From Paramecium pentaurelia (Eukaryota > Ciliophora > Oligohymenophorea > Peniculida > Parameciidae): a stretch of DNA of 64,000 bases. Position 1 is the first letter of the stretch, and every line of letters begins with the position of its first letter. Below, piece by piece: positions 50,571 through 62,340 of the stretch. The DNA is taken from assembly GCA_905183005.1 (NCBI GenBank), contig CAJJDO010000161.1, positions 124,001-188,000 of the forward strand, read 5' to 3'. The notes below the pieces were generated by a model. That model had not been told where the DNA came from, did not search any database, and saw only the letters and a program-made list of their open reading frames with translations. A program made the position numbers and the translations under genes.

Positions 50571-51626
50571 TCATTATTCTTCTTCCTCTTATGCTTATAA
50601 TTTAGCTTATTTCTCTTCTATAGCTCCCTCTATAACACTTATAACCTCATAAATATCACTACTGTAAACCATCTACTTAAATTTCAAATATTCTATCATT
50701 CTATTAACATCATTTAATTCATCTGAATAATTAAATTATTCTGCCAGTCTTTTATTCAAATGTTTATTAACAGCATTTTATAAAACATTTCCAAAAGTAT
50801 AAGCTTTAGTTGTTTTCATCCAAAATTAATAGGCTATTATCATGTCAGTAACTCCAAGCATAAATGTTACAGGCTCCATGACATCCCATCCCCATACAAC
50901 ATATGTACCATATTAAGTAAATGCTATTTACATAAGAATGTAAAAGTATATCTAATATAGAGTTGTTTATTCTTTCATTTCCAATTCCTTTATAATAGAA
51001 TCCTTCAAATGAGCTAAACGATTCTATTTACATTCCAGAAATGAAATCTAATCATCAATTATTTGTTTTTATGCCTAAGAGTATATACCCAATTTCATTA
51101 TAACCTTCTTTATTATCAACATTATCAAATCCTTATCATAAGTCAACTCCTTATGTTTCTCAATCTCAGACAATAATTTTTGAATGAAATTACTCAATAC
51201 AACCTTTGTTCTCTAAGGTACATCAATCTCTGAGAAATATTCATGTAATGCATGTTAAGTGATAGGATAGTTATCAATCAAATCAATCACTGGTGGATTA
51301 TCTACTTTATTGAGAATTATGTAGCTTTCTGTCTAATTCAGTCTTAACACCATATCTTCCGCCAAAACCAATTGCATAGGTGTAGAGGATGCATATTCAA
51401 CTTATTCATCATTATTTGTTTATTAATATACTCCTACACTCATTACATCAGCGATCTATTTCTTGATGGCTTATTGGAGTTCAAGAACAGTCCCATCAGC
51501 TTTGAAGAATACTTTCTTACTGTGGAAGTAGAAATATAAAACTAAAAAAGGTTGCTATCACAAATTTGTACCCTCTTACTTGAGATTAAGGTTTTTACTT
51601 TCTTCTTATGAAAATCGCTATAACAT
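50571..51626 (-). CDS. MCU: Mitochondrial calcium uniporter pore subunit MCU
   Basis: One 30-nt intron (51542-51571) gives 341 residues. The pore signature WGWDVMEPVTFML, equivalent to WDIMEP with its Asp and Glu ion-binding residues, is near residue 245, between two hydrophobic segments (YQIYFYILMQIAFTQYG and GVTDMIIAYQFWMK). A coiled coil precedes and follows the pore, as in MCU. The N-terminal domain (TVLELQQAIKKQIADVMSVG, LVLAEDMVLRLN) is present. The protein forms the Ca2+ channel of the inner mitochondrial membrane. The N-terminus (MLQRFSQEESKN) is short for a targeting peptide. Confidence 0.9.
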
Positions 51627-51701
51627 AAGGATATCCTAGAAATTGTACCTCTTTAATGAACAGAATCTAAAGAGACTTTTTAATAACATAATTTAATTAT
51701 T

Positions 51702-53207
51702 ATGAAATCATCTCTTGTAACGGAGAATGGACGCAGAACTAAAACCACTCCTGATTAAAGCTCTCTGATTAGTTATTCATCCCGTAAGTCTTGTCTCTCG
51801 AGTGTATGTAATATTCACAATAACAAGGAACGTAAAACCTAAGTTAAAGCTACATGCAAAGTCTTGTGTGAAATGAGAGAAGATTAGTCAAGTAATTTAG
51901 CAGTGAAGTTTACATAACTTCAAATTGTTTTAGCTACTTAGTCTATTATTCAAGTAATCTCTAAATTGAAGTCAGCCAAATTGTAGACATATTTCTGGAT
52001 TCTTCTATAAGATCGCAGAATTATACAACAATCTGGATAAAATCATTCTATTGAATCAATTTCCTTACCTTAAGTTGTTGCTGATTGGTCTTACTTATAG
52101 AATCAACATAAAAATAGATTAAAATAGCGTCATCTAAATTAAAATCCTTCTACTTGGATTCTTATGTAAGTCCTAAATAAAATTAAGTAAAAATAATAAA
52201 GGTCTTTTTATAAACTCATGAATATTCATCTTAAATTATGCAAAGGAACTTTACTACTTCTTAAAGTTATCAAAAAACATCATTATAAATAAAAATGTAG
52301 TTCTTATCTTTGTATTATATAATTTGTATAGAATAAATAAAATTGTAATTCATTAGATAGTAGTGAATAAGATTTCAATCCTATGTAATTATAACAACAA
52401 TAAAAAAAAGATAGTAATATTGAAGTGATTTCAGTTAAGGAATAATTGGCAATAAAATTTGCAAGTACTACAATGTTGGCATCACTTTTAAATTAAAAAC
52501 ATATAAAAATAAATTTTTATTTCTTTTTAAATTTCTTAAGATGCTAATAAAACAAATCTTAATTTATTAGAGATATAAATTTATATTAAGGTATTGAAGT
52601 AAGTCAAGTAAATTATGATCAATCATCTTTATAAGAAAATTAATAAATTATAGCTGCTTAAAATTTACATTCGTTCTTATTTATCAAATTATAAAATTAT
52701 TTTTAAGCAATCAAAATTTTTCATTTGAATAATAATTATTAGATAAATGATGCTATGAACTCAATGATTATTAATAAGAATTGTGATCTATCAAATTCAT
52801 TTGAAGATTTAAACACTTAGAGAATCTTAGTCACTAATTTATAAGAAGATGAAAATGAAGATTTGGTGATTAAAAATAGTATAGAACAAAAAAAGTAGAT
52901 CTCTTCCTTATAAAATATTACAGAGATTGAAGAATCTACAAAATCTAGTAAAGCTGTAATTTAAGAGGAGTAATAATTGAATAAGAAAAAAAAGAAGAAT
53001 TAAAATAATAAAATTAAGAATGCAATAAAATCATATTGCAAAATTTAATAATAAAGAAAATTGAGTAATGAGAGCATTACAAAGGTAGAAAGTTTTGGTT
53101 TAATCCATATTTAAGAAGTGAAGAAATAAAAGAATCCTACTAAATTGTATACTGCATATATATTGATCGTTGTGATTACAATAGTATTTATATTGTTTTT
53201 GAAATGA
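51702..53207 (+). CDS. Tail-anchored orphan protein, about 501 aa
   Basis: The frame from ATG 51702 (MKSSLVTENGRRTKTT) to TGA 53205-53207 is open and needs no intron, though short in-phase introns may be hidden in the 52150-52600 part, where codon use is poorer. The first 150 residues look well coded (KLQTYFWILLQDRRIIQQSG). The second half is acidic then Lys-rich and ends in one hydrophobic segment (YTAYILIVVITIVFILF) with a single Lys after it, the form of a tail-anchored membrane protein. No SNARE or other motif recognised. Confidence 0.5.
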
Positions 53208-53234
53208 TTAATAAAATTAATTATTTTATTAAAG

Positions 53235-54034
53235 ATGTCTAGAGAATCATCGATTTCTGAAGGAGGAGGATGGGTTTAATGGTTTTGTGCAATGGAAGAT
53301 CATTAATTTTTGTGTGAAGTGGATGATGAGTTTATAAGAGACAACTTTAACTTGTATGGTTTGAAGAGCAAATTCAATTTTTATAAGTAATTTTGAAATG
53401 TATACTTTTTAAGTGAAGCTTTGGATTTGATTTTAAGTTCTGAGACACCAGATGATGAAGATTTAGAAGATGAAAGGTTCTTGGAAGTTTATTAGGAGGC
53501 TACAGACTTATATGGTTTGATTCATGCTAGATTCATCATAACAGCTAAAGGTATATAGAAAATATGAATGAAGGTTTGGGAATGATGAAAGAAAAGTATT
53601 TAGGAGGTAAATTTGGAGCATGTCCAAGAGTGTTATGCGAAAGATAGAATGTTTTACCAGTAGGAATGAGTGAGGAATTACGTACTTCTAGAGTAAAGGT
53701 GTTCTGTCCTAGATGTGAAGAAGTTTATATTCCAAAAAAGAAATGTCCAGATGTTGATGGTGCTTATTTTGGTTGTTCATTTCCATCCATTTTTTTAATG
53801 GTAATTATATAATATTAAAAGAATTAGAACTTCATTTAAGAGATTTAAATACCTGCTAACAATTAGACTTATGTACCTAGAGTATTTGGATTTAGAATTT
53901 ACAAGAAAAAAGGATCACGTTATTAGGATAATTAATAAAAGGCTGCTGAAATTACTCATTATTCTGAAGAATAATTGAAAAAGTTAAGAGGGAAGAATGA
54001 TCAATAAACAAAAGAGGATTATGTTCAAAAGTGA
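53235..54034 (+). CDS. CSNK2B: Casein kinase 2 regulatory (beta) subunit
   Basis: Three introns (27 nt 53387-53413, 23 nt 53551-53573, 21 nt 53801-53821) give 242 residues. All family blocks are present: WVQWFCAMEDHQFLCEVDDE, LYGLIHARFIITAKG, the zinc-binding CPRVLCE and CPRCEEVYIPKKKC, DGAYFGCSFPSIFLM, and TYVPRVFGFRIYKKKG at the end of the core. The zinc finger mediates dimerisation of the beta subunit, which assembles CK2 tetramers. The third intron has a length divisible by three and no in-frame TGA. Confidence 0.96.
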
Positions 54035-54085
54035 ATTAGTGTTTTTGTTTTTGTTATTAAAATTTTTAAATCTTTTTTAAAATAA

Positions 54086-54423
54086 ATGCCTAAGGAAATT
54101 CAAGATGTTAAGGTGTTCCTCTCACTCATGAAAGGTAGTGAAGTATAAGGAAAAGATGCTAGCAAAGAACCAAAAAAGAGTATGAATTTCTATTTATTTA
54201 TATTCAGACCTCTATATCAAAGAGTCAAAGAAGATCACCAAATTCAAGTTGAGAGGCAAGAAATATCTCTTTACCTTCAAAACAGCTGATAAGAATAAGG
54301 CCCAAAAAATTCAATAAACACTCCCATAAAGTATAATATTCATACAATTTCTTAGATGTTAATAAAATTGTTATTGGTAATGGAGGAAAGAAATAATAAA
54401 CCAAAAAGAAGTAAAAGAAATGA
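54086..54423 (+). CDS. RPL38: 60S ribosomal protein eL38
   Basis: Two introns (28 nt 54180-54207, 25 nt 54331-54355) give 94 residues. MPKEIQDVKVFLSLMK and KFKLRGKKYLFTFKTAD, then NKAQKIQQTLP, match eL38 from start to end. Human eL38 has 70 residues; this one has an insertion after the first helix and an extra Lys/Gln-rich tail after the QTLP block. It lies 51 bp downstream of the CK2 beta stop on the same strand. Confidence 0.85.
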
Positions 54424-54696
54424 GCACTGATTTATTACATATACAGTACATTATTTGGAGCATATTTAATATATACCAAGTTTGTTGCGATCATCAAAAT
54501 ACTAATATTATTATTCTTTTTTATTTTAGGTTTTCTTAATTGCTTATCCTTAGAATATAAAAATATTAAAATTCTTATTAGAAATTAATATATATATATA
54601 TATTTTAAATTATATTAATAGATATTATTAAGATCAACAATCATCATAATTTACTTATTTACAATACATTATTATATTATAAATATACAAATACAT

Positions 54697-55605
54697 TCAT
54701 TTTGTTTGATTAAGTCTTTTCTTAATTTCATCAGTAATTTATTAAGAGGTAGCAGATTTGTCAATTAGTATTTAAAGTATTTCATCAGCTGAATATCTAA
54801 GTTATATATTGACACAAAGTAATTTTTCAATTATATGTCTTACATATTCTGGTAAAATATTTAATTTTAATTCTTTCCAAAATTTGCTCCAATCCTCATT
54901 TTTTATTAACTTCCACCAAGCATCTTCAGTTGATGGATTATTTGATTCAAATGGTGGATGTCCTGTTATCATAATAAAGTAAACAACACCCAAAGAGAAC
55001 ATATCACATTTTTTAAGATCTTATGGAATATGCCAAATCTCAGGTGCTGTGTATCCTTCACTTCCTGATATTGTAGCCTTAGGAATAGGTGTAGATCCAT
55101 TAATTTTAGCAAATCCTAAATCACATAACTTAACTTTAAAGTCAAGAGATATTAGTAAGTTATCTAACTTTATATCTCCATGAGTTATTCCCTTAGTATG
55201 AAGATAAGAGAGAGCTTCTGTAATTTATAAAATGATGCCATTTGCTATAGCTAATGGCAAAGGACCTTGCAGTAGTATCTTGTAGAGGGAACCGTAAGGC
55301 ATTAATTCAAGAAGCATACAAGAACAATCTGAACAATATCCAATCATTTGGATAATATTTGGATGTTGAATGTGACGAAGGATTTGGATTTCGTTCTCTT
55401 CAAAATATCACTTGATAATTACGAATAGATTGATGGCATTTTACTCAGTTGTCTAAGCTAGACATTTTAATGCATATTGTTATTTTGTTTGTTTGTCCAT
55501 TGTCAAAAATACAGTACTATCATGGCCTTTACCTAATAATTTAGAAAAATTGATTTAGTAATTTGCCGCAAATTGCTCTGGAGTAAACATCAAATTATTA
55601 ATCAT
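54697..55605 (-). CDS. Serine/threonine protein kinase with HGD catalytic loop
   Basis: A 27-nt intron (55396-55422) gives 293 residues. Kinase motifs in order: LGKGHDSTVF (Gly loop), YALKCL (VAIK Lys), NEIQILRHIQHPNIIQMIG (C-helix Glu), HGDIKLDNLL (catalytic loop), KLCDLGFAK (DLG in place of DFG), SGSEGYTAPE (APE) and DMFSLGVVYFIMITGHPPF. The usual HRD is HGD and DFG is DLG. Asp and Asn of the catalytic loop are kept, so it may be active; HGD kinases lack the Arg that reads activation-loop phosphorylation. The gene starts 24 bp below the stop of RPN11 on the same strand. Confidence 0.88.
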
Positions 55606-55629
55606 TTTTATTAATATAACAAATTTCAA

Positions 55630-56668
55630 TCAAAATGCTTTAGTAGCCATCATCCTTCCTAATATGGCATTAAGATTTTCATCTAATAATTCATCAACTC
55701 TTAATCCTAAATGTTTTTTAGGATCCTTCTTTCCTGTATTCTTAATTTTAGTTTCCTATTCTCCTTTTTTTGATTCATCATCTAAAAATTAATTAAAATT
55801 ATAATTACCAATCAATTTTTGATATTCTAATGCCAATTTTGACATTTCTTCAACACATTATTCATTTTTATTGCTATTCTCTATAGAAGAATTACATCTA
55901 AATATATATATATTTAAATCAATTACTTCAATCCTTCAGTCCAACTGTTTTTATATAAATTTTGAAGCATCTTCTATTCTAAATCATTGCATTTAAATTT
56001 AATATTGATAGAATAATAGTATCTATTAAGTCCTCTCAATAAGGCTTCTAATCCAGGTTTTTAAAGATGACCACAATTTGATGTTGTTTGTCGTGGTTCT
56101 TATTGAGTAATCATACTTTATTAGGGAATCAATCTAAATGCATCAATTACAACTTTGCCTCTTACAGATTGAATTGGATCAATAACAACAGCAATTGATT
56201 TCTTATTTAACTATTCATATGATTATTAGGTATTGATATCGACTTGTAAATAATTAAATATCAATATATACCACTTGATAACCAACAACCATAAGATGGA
56301 TGTGAATGATACCATCCAATACAATTTTCCATTCTCCCTGTTAAATTGAGTAATTCAACCATTTTTTATTAGAAAATAGGATCCACAGATTCAACTGAAA
56401 CACTACTTGCAGTTTAAGGCATTGAGAAAACATCATATACTCTGATATGGTAATCATCTACTATTTCACCTAAGAGTAGACCCATGACTTCAAATGGTAT
56501 GCCTGCTCGAGCATGCTATCAAATAATTACATGTATTAATACTTTAAGCATTTTAATTAAGGCTAATGCACTGATTGTAACTTATTCTGCAGTATCAGGA
56601 GTGGAAGCGTCAGGAGAGACATTTCCTTATCCTCCTCCTAATTATTACATTAAGGCTTGAATATTCAT
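55630..56668 (-). CDS. RPN11: 26S proteasome deubiquitinase Rpn11 (PSMD14)
   Basis: Introns at 56243-56271 (29 nt) and 55898-55926 (29 nt) give 326 residues (usual about 310). N-terminal MNIQALMQQLGGGQGNVSPD leads to the MPN+ domain: EVMGLLLGE, then the JAMM zinc motif GWYHSHPSYGCWLSSVDINT, which is completed across the first intron. SYEQLNKKSIAVVIDPIQS and KVVIDAFRLI follow. The C-terminal helices are present, but the last residues differ from yeast. Rpn11 is the Zn2+ metalloprotease that removes ubiquitin chains from substrates at the proteasome lid. Confidence 0.95.
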
Positions 56669-56852
56669 AAGAGATTGTAAATTTGAATAAAATAAACTAA
56701 TACTGGGGTTCTTATTAAAATATATTTAATAATTCTTATAATTTAAAAATTTAAATTATGAGAATTTGCAATTTGATTGGGTTTTTTTTGTTTAAATATG
56801 TTTGATAAAATTTTAAATATTTTAAATATAAAGCAAATTATAAGCGCAAAAA

Positions 56853-57596
56853 ATGGCATAACAATAGTAAGTTTAAGTTGCTGCAGAGTTCAAATTAGTT
56901 GTCGTAGGTGATGGTGCAGTTGGTAAAACAACTTTTGTCAAGAGACATTTGACAGGAGAGTTCGAAAAGAAATATTTAGGTACTATTTTATTTGAGTGTG
57001 TTTTTAGCCACATAAGGTGTTGAAGTGAGTCAAGTCGTATTCTACACAACTCATGGTCCAATCAGATTAGTCATCTGGGACACAGCAGGATAAGAGAAAT
57101 TAGGAGGACTTAGAGAAGGTTATTACATTGGAGCTCATTGTGCAATCATTATGTTTGATGTCACATCAAGAATCTCTTACAAAAATGTACCAAAATGGCA
57201 TAAAGATCTCACTAGAATTTGTGAAAATATTCCCATTGTCTTAGTTGGTAACAAGGTATATATCTTATTTTAATCTCTTTTTTAGGTTGATTCAAAAGAC
57301 AGAAAAGTAAAGGCAAGATAAATTACATTCCACAGAAAAGTCAATATCCAATACTATGATGTCTCAGCCAAATCTAATTATCAATACGAAAAGCCCTTCT
57401 TATATTTATTAAGAAGATTAGCCAAGTATTTAATTATTTCTATTTTAGTGATGCCAATTTGTCTTTAGTCTAAGCTATGGCTCTTTTACCTCCTGAAATC
57501 CCAATTGACCCAGAATATGCTGCTTAAATTGAGAAGGAAAGACTTAATGCTGAAAATCAACCATTACCAGATGAAGAAGATGATGAGTTCAAATGA
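56853..57596 (+). CDS. RAN: Ran GTPase
   Basis: Three introns (28 nt 56980-57007, 30 nt 57256-57285, 23 nt 57426-57448) give 220 residues. G-motifs: GDGAVGKTTF (P-loop), TQGVEV (switch I), WDTAGQEKLGG (G3), GNKVD (G4, NKxD split by intron 2) and SAKSNY (G5). Ran-specific signs are YYIGAHCAIIMFDVTSR, NYQYEKPFLYLLRRLA and the acidic C-terminal DEEDDEF. The N-terminus is Gln-rich. Ran drives nuclear import and export and is the partner of the importin encoded at 59802-61274. Confidence 0.97.
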
Positions 57597-58849
57597 TATT
57601 TTTCAATATTCATACAATTATAATAATTTAATATCGCCTTACTCATTTTAACTACCTTAATATTTCAAATCCAAGAGTAATTCATAAATATAAATTAAAA
57701 AAAGTTAAAGCAAACTTTAATCTAACTAAATTCAAGTCAGAATAAATTTTATTTCTATTGTAAAATTATGGGTATTAATTATATTACATAAACTTTTAAA
57801 TTATTAGAATTAATTTGTTAATTTGAATAAAACCTTTATGTTCATTATTATTTAATAAGTATTTTAGATCAATATATCTGTTTATCATAAAAAAAATTCA
57901 ATTTGGATTTAAAATAATATTTTTTTGGGATTGTAAGAGATTTTGGATAATTATAATGAGAAATAATAAGAATTAAATAAGATTATATACATGTAATTAT
58001 ATCTAAACAAGATTTTATTTAATAAAAACCAGTTTTAAAAAGAAGGTTTTGGAAAGTACTATTTCTATCTCTTCATTGCATCTAATAAAATATCTAATTA
58101 CTATATCAAGGTAAAATTATTAGTTTTAATGATTAGTTGTAAAACTGGAGAAAAATCTAGAAAATTTCTAATTTTAATAATTATATAATAAAAAATATAA
58201 AATTACTAATTGAAATTAGAATGTTAATGAAATACATAACAAATATGATGAGTTACATATTCAAAACCAAAATCAGATTATTAAAGAAGAAGAGTATATA
58301 ATTAAAATAGTTATAAAATAAATTTAAGATTCTTTGTTGAGATTCAAAAAATTAATTGTAATTATTACAATAGAATCAATAATTGACACTCCAAAATATA
58401 ATCAAATAAGTAATAATACTATAATAATTTATAAAAGATTTAGAATATTAGATTAGATAATTAATACTGTTATTCATGAAAGATTTTAGTTATATTAATT
58501 TTGTTAATATTATAAAACCATTACAAATAGTCTGTAGTTAATATCCACAATAATTTAAATGTACTATTTTTATAGACTAAAATGATTCATAATAATTTTA
58601 TATAGATAATTATAATTTTCTTCATTAAAATTATTTGTATTATTTTTAAGTACTTTTTATTTTATCACTTTATAGATTTATAGAGAAAATGTTTTATTTA
58701 ATGAGTTTATATGGTGATCAAATTTCAAAAGGATTAATGATATTAAGAGATACGGAATATAACTCAATTAAAAATCATTAAAAAATATCATAAACATGGA
58801 TTAAAGAAAGACTTAATTCTTACAAGTTGATATATATATAATATAATTA
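57597..58849. other. About 1.25 kb intergenic, AT-rich
   Basis: No open block longer than chance was found on either strand with TGA as the only stop. It holds (AT)n and poly-A/T runs and is unusually long for this window. Confidence 0.5.
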
Positions 58850-59288
58850 ATGTAAGATTTTAACAAGAGTGAAGGAGATGAGATAGTTTTTCATATTACT
58901 AAAAATGCTCAACAATATGAACCCAACATTACTTTGGCTAACTCACCTAATGACAAACCTGTCTAGAAACCTATATCATTTGAAGATATCAAACTTGTAT
59001 CTTCTGTATAGGTTTCAGCAGATGGTCATTACTAGTCTGTAAAAATAATCTGTTCAGGATGTAAGAGGAAAGTAAGTTTTTTAGATTAAATTTCAGGTTA
59101 ATTCAGTCATTAAAAGACGTGCTGGATTGTAGACTTATATAGCAGGATTACTTTTAATCTTTTGTTCTTTTGGATTTATATGTGTTACTTGTATTCCATG
59201 TATGGTAGATGATTGTAAAGATGTTCAACATTCCTGTCCAAATTGTAAATAGTATTTGGGGAAGGCACAATTTAACATACTTGATTGA
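58850..59288 (+). CDS. LITAF-domain membrane protein
   Basis: A 25-nt intron (59072-59096) gives 137 residues. The LITAF pattern is complete: ICSGCKR (first Cys pair, just before the intron), a hydrophobic membrane-inserting stretch YIAGLLLIFCSFGFICV, then CIPCMVDDCKDVQHSCPNCKQ (second Cys pair with the HxCPxC motif). The N-terminal 70 residues are disordered. LITAF proteins are monotopic zinc proteins of late endosomes and lysosomes and work with ESCRT components in animals; the role here is inferred. Confidence 0.88.
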
Positions 59289-59801
59289 TAAAAACATAAT
59301 TATCATTTTCTTTGGTTTTAATTTCTATGCATATTATATTTCATAAACGTTTTCAAGTTCAAATCTCACTTTCCAACTTAGTTAAACAATTGATTAAATT
59401 CAATGGAATTTCATAATAGTCCAAGTCAGCATATTGGTTCAATCCTTAGGTTTTGATTATTATCACAATTGAGTTTAGAAAAGGGCATAAATTGTTATTA
59501 CTTCAATTATAATGTTATTTTATAAAAATTGCATAACTTTATAGAAAATCTTGATGGCCATATTGAATCCTCTTTATATACATATAGTATAATAAATTAA
59601 TATAATTATTAAGGTTGAAGAAGTAATTCAATATTTAAAATAAAAAACATGAATTGCTCATAATTTATAGTAATCGGTTTAAACAGTAAATTTTAGAAAT
59701 TATATAAATGATCATGAATTAATAAAAAATATGCTTTAAACTTAAAAATGATAAAGCGAGATGCAAATTAAGATGAAATATGCTTTGATTTACATACATA
59801 T
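59289..59801. other. Convergent intergenic region, nothing assigned
   Basis: About 510 bp between two convergent genes. A short open plus-strand block near 59350-59470 has coding-like content but is interrupted by TGA and has no start. Confidence 0.4.
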
Positions 59802-61274
59802 TCATTCAGTTCTAAAAAATTCTGTTATTAATTTTTGGGATTGGACGAAAATCTCTTTATTTGGATGATACTACAAATCTTCAATGGCTTAAATGAGCTA
59901 ATTTTATTATAGTATTGCTAGAATAGGATTTGGAACATTTAATTGAGTTTACAAAGATAAACCATAATTCATAAGTGAGGTTATACATTCCAATCCTTAT
60001 AAAACAATATAAGGTTCAGCTGATTCTATAGTAGATTTTAAATGTATGGCAAGACCCAAGTTTATAAGAACTGTGAAATCCTATTAATTTCCATACTTAA
60101 GAATATGTTGTATTGATCTTATTACAAGGGATTAATTAATTGGTTTATCAGTTGTAAGTATATTAATTAGTTTTTTAATTAATTCCTATTATGAAAATAT
60201 CTATTAAATCACATTATGTCCTTATTTACATAAGTTTTATAAAATATATAAGACTGCTGTACGTATCTTTTAATATTTATAATTGATTAATTTGTTAATA
60301 ATATCTAAGATATTAAATTGCTGGAAGATTGAATACAATTACTGAAAATCTGATAAGTATTTCATTTAAAGTAAAGCAGAATAGAATGATTCAAAATCAT
60401 TTTCATTAATAAGATATTCATTCAAATAATTAAAGAGTAATTGAAATATTTCAAAATAATTAATTTCCTTATCATATTAATCACACTATTTATTGATGAT
60501 AAATAAAGTTTATAGTATTTCTTAACTTTTATTAATCTTTAAATGTTTCAAAATCACTATTAATTAAGATTTATACTATTCAGGAATATTGCTGCATATT
60601 GTTTAAATAAGATAACAAACATTATGCAATAAACTATCTTTCATTAATTAACATAAGATATCAATAGTGTTTTTGTTAAGTAAATAATTCTGAATTTATT
60701 ATAATTTACTAGAAACATTACCCAAATATCCCAATATTAGATTAGCCAAATCATCTATTTATTTATTTTCTATTAGCAAATCTAATGATCTCTCAATTGA
60801 CCATTAAATGTCTTCAATTGGCAATTAAAAATATTCATCATCTTATGTCAATTACAAATATATTGTATATGTATCTATATAGTAGGATTCATCATTTAAT
60901 AAATCTTTGAATTATAAGAAATTCCTTTATGTTAAATACAAACTATGAATACGATTCCTATCATCTATAATATTTGCAATCAGATGCAATTGTTATGAAA
61001 TTTCATTCATTTCTTTCTATGCATATACAATCTTAAATTCATTGAATAAATTATTAATTGAAAAATTCAATTAAGAACTTTACAATCTCTATTTTGGTAT
61101 AAACCACATTCTTTTCTTCTCCAATTACTCCTCTATTCTCTCCTTCCTAATTTACAATCGAAACTACTCTCTCATCTCCTAAACACTCTTTGGTTGATTT
61201 TGCTTTTAGTTTTTTAATGTCTAAGGCTGATACTATAATTCATCATCAGATTCAACAAGTTTTATCTCATCCAT
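59802..61274 (-). CDS. Importin-alpha-like armadillo-repeat protein
   Basis: A single exon of 490 residues from ATG 61274-61272. The N-terminus is acidic, then has an importin-beta-binding-like basic segment (REQQFRLQIRKERIEEQLEK). Armadillo-like helices follow, for instance YILQNLCKQGHNVIQQIFSQ and LGLAIHLKSTIES. The C-terminal EDLQYHPNKEIFVQSQKLI matches the last Arm repeat and C-terminal helix of importin-alpha. It would carry cargo with nuclear localisation signals together with importin-beta, in a cycle powered by Ran. It is divergent from the usual sequence, and the Trp/Asn ladder of NLS-binding residues is not clearly visible. Confidence 0.65.
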
Positions 61275-62333
61275 TATTTATAATAAAAATAAAAACTATT
61301 GAATTAATCTTAAGTTTTTAACAAATTAATCTACTCAATTGATTAACTCCTTTCTAATCCATCTAATCTCTAATGTTATTTCTTCTTATCATTTATTTAT
61401 ATCAAATGAATTTATCAAATTTCATTATCAACTATTATAACAAAAAAGAGTTCTTCATTTTTTATTTAATAGAATCTATAGGTATCTCCTTATTTTAAGT
61501 ATTGAGATTCATTTAATAAAAAAATTTATCAGAAATCACAAAAAACTCTAAATTCAATCAGTAATAATTTGTTAATTACTTATTGAATATCAATCCTAAC
61601 AATCTAATCTGAATAAGTAATCAACTTACAAAAATAAATATTAATATCTATCCTACTCAATCAATATAATAATATATTAGTTCAATCGGAAATATTTAAG
61701 CATAATTTTATTATATTATATGAAATTTTATTAGGAAATCTAATTTGATATTAAATTTAGTTTCAACATTACATCAAAAATGTAAATTTGATGATTAATT
61801 TAATAATAAATTTTATTCATTTGTTAAAATTGATTTAATCTAAAATTTTATATGTTCCAATTATTAAATAACTAAATCTTAAATTAATATTAATAATCTT
61901 GATAATTTTTGATTATAAAATTGTTTATAAAACAAAAGAGAGATTATCTAAAATATTAATTGAATAATAAAAAGTAATTTTGAATGATTATAATATAGTA
62001 ATTGTAATATGTTATATATATTCATATGAATAATTTATTAAATAGACTAATTATATAATAATAATTATAAAAAGTATAACTTACATCTTTATTAAATACA
62101 AAGATGATAAAATAATATATTTCAAAATTAAAAAAAGAGTCAGTTCTTGATTAATTTGATTAATGAATTGTTTCTACTCTTATAAGGCTTAATTGATTAA
62201 TGATGTGAGGAACTTTGATCCACTCGAACTAATCTACTTGTATTGCAATATTATGAATTAGATTTTTCAGATTCAACAGTACTGTTTTCAGTATAAGTAG
62301 TTGATTAAAGAGTATCTCTTTTTTCAGATAATT
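61269..62333. other. Left copy of a 1,065-bp duplicated segment (assembly overlap)
   Basis: This matches 62335-63399 at a constant offset of 1,066 and ends at the N at 62334. It contains intergenic DNA and, at 62140-62333, the 3' end of the coiled-coil gene found complete at 63206-63904. No difference between the copies was seen, including in noncoding DNA, so an unmerged contig overlap is the simplest reading. Confidence 0.8.
62140..62333 (-). other. Duplicate 3' end of the coiled-coil gene at 63206-63904
   Basis: This reads the same C-terminal residues (ending SLIKLIKN and TGA at 62142-62140) and is cut by the N at 62334. It is part of the assembly overlap, not a separate gene. Confidence 0.75.
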
Positions 62334-62334
62334 N
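62334..62334. other. Single-N assembly joint
   Basis: The N separates two copies of the same 1,065-bp sequence. Confidence 0.85.
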
Positions 62335-62340
62335 ATCCAT

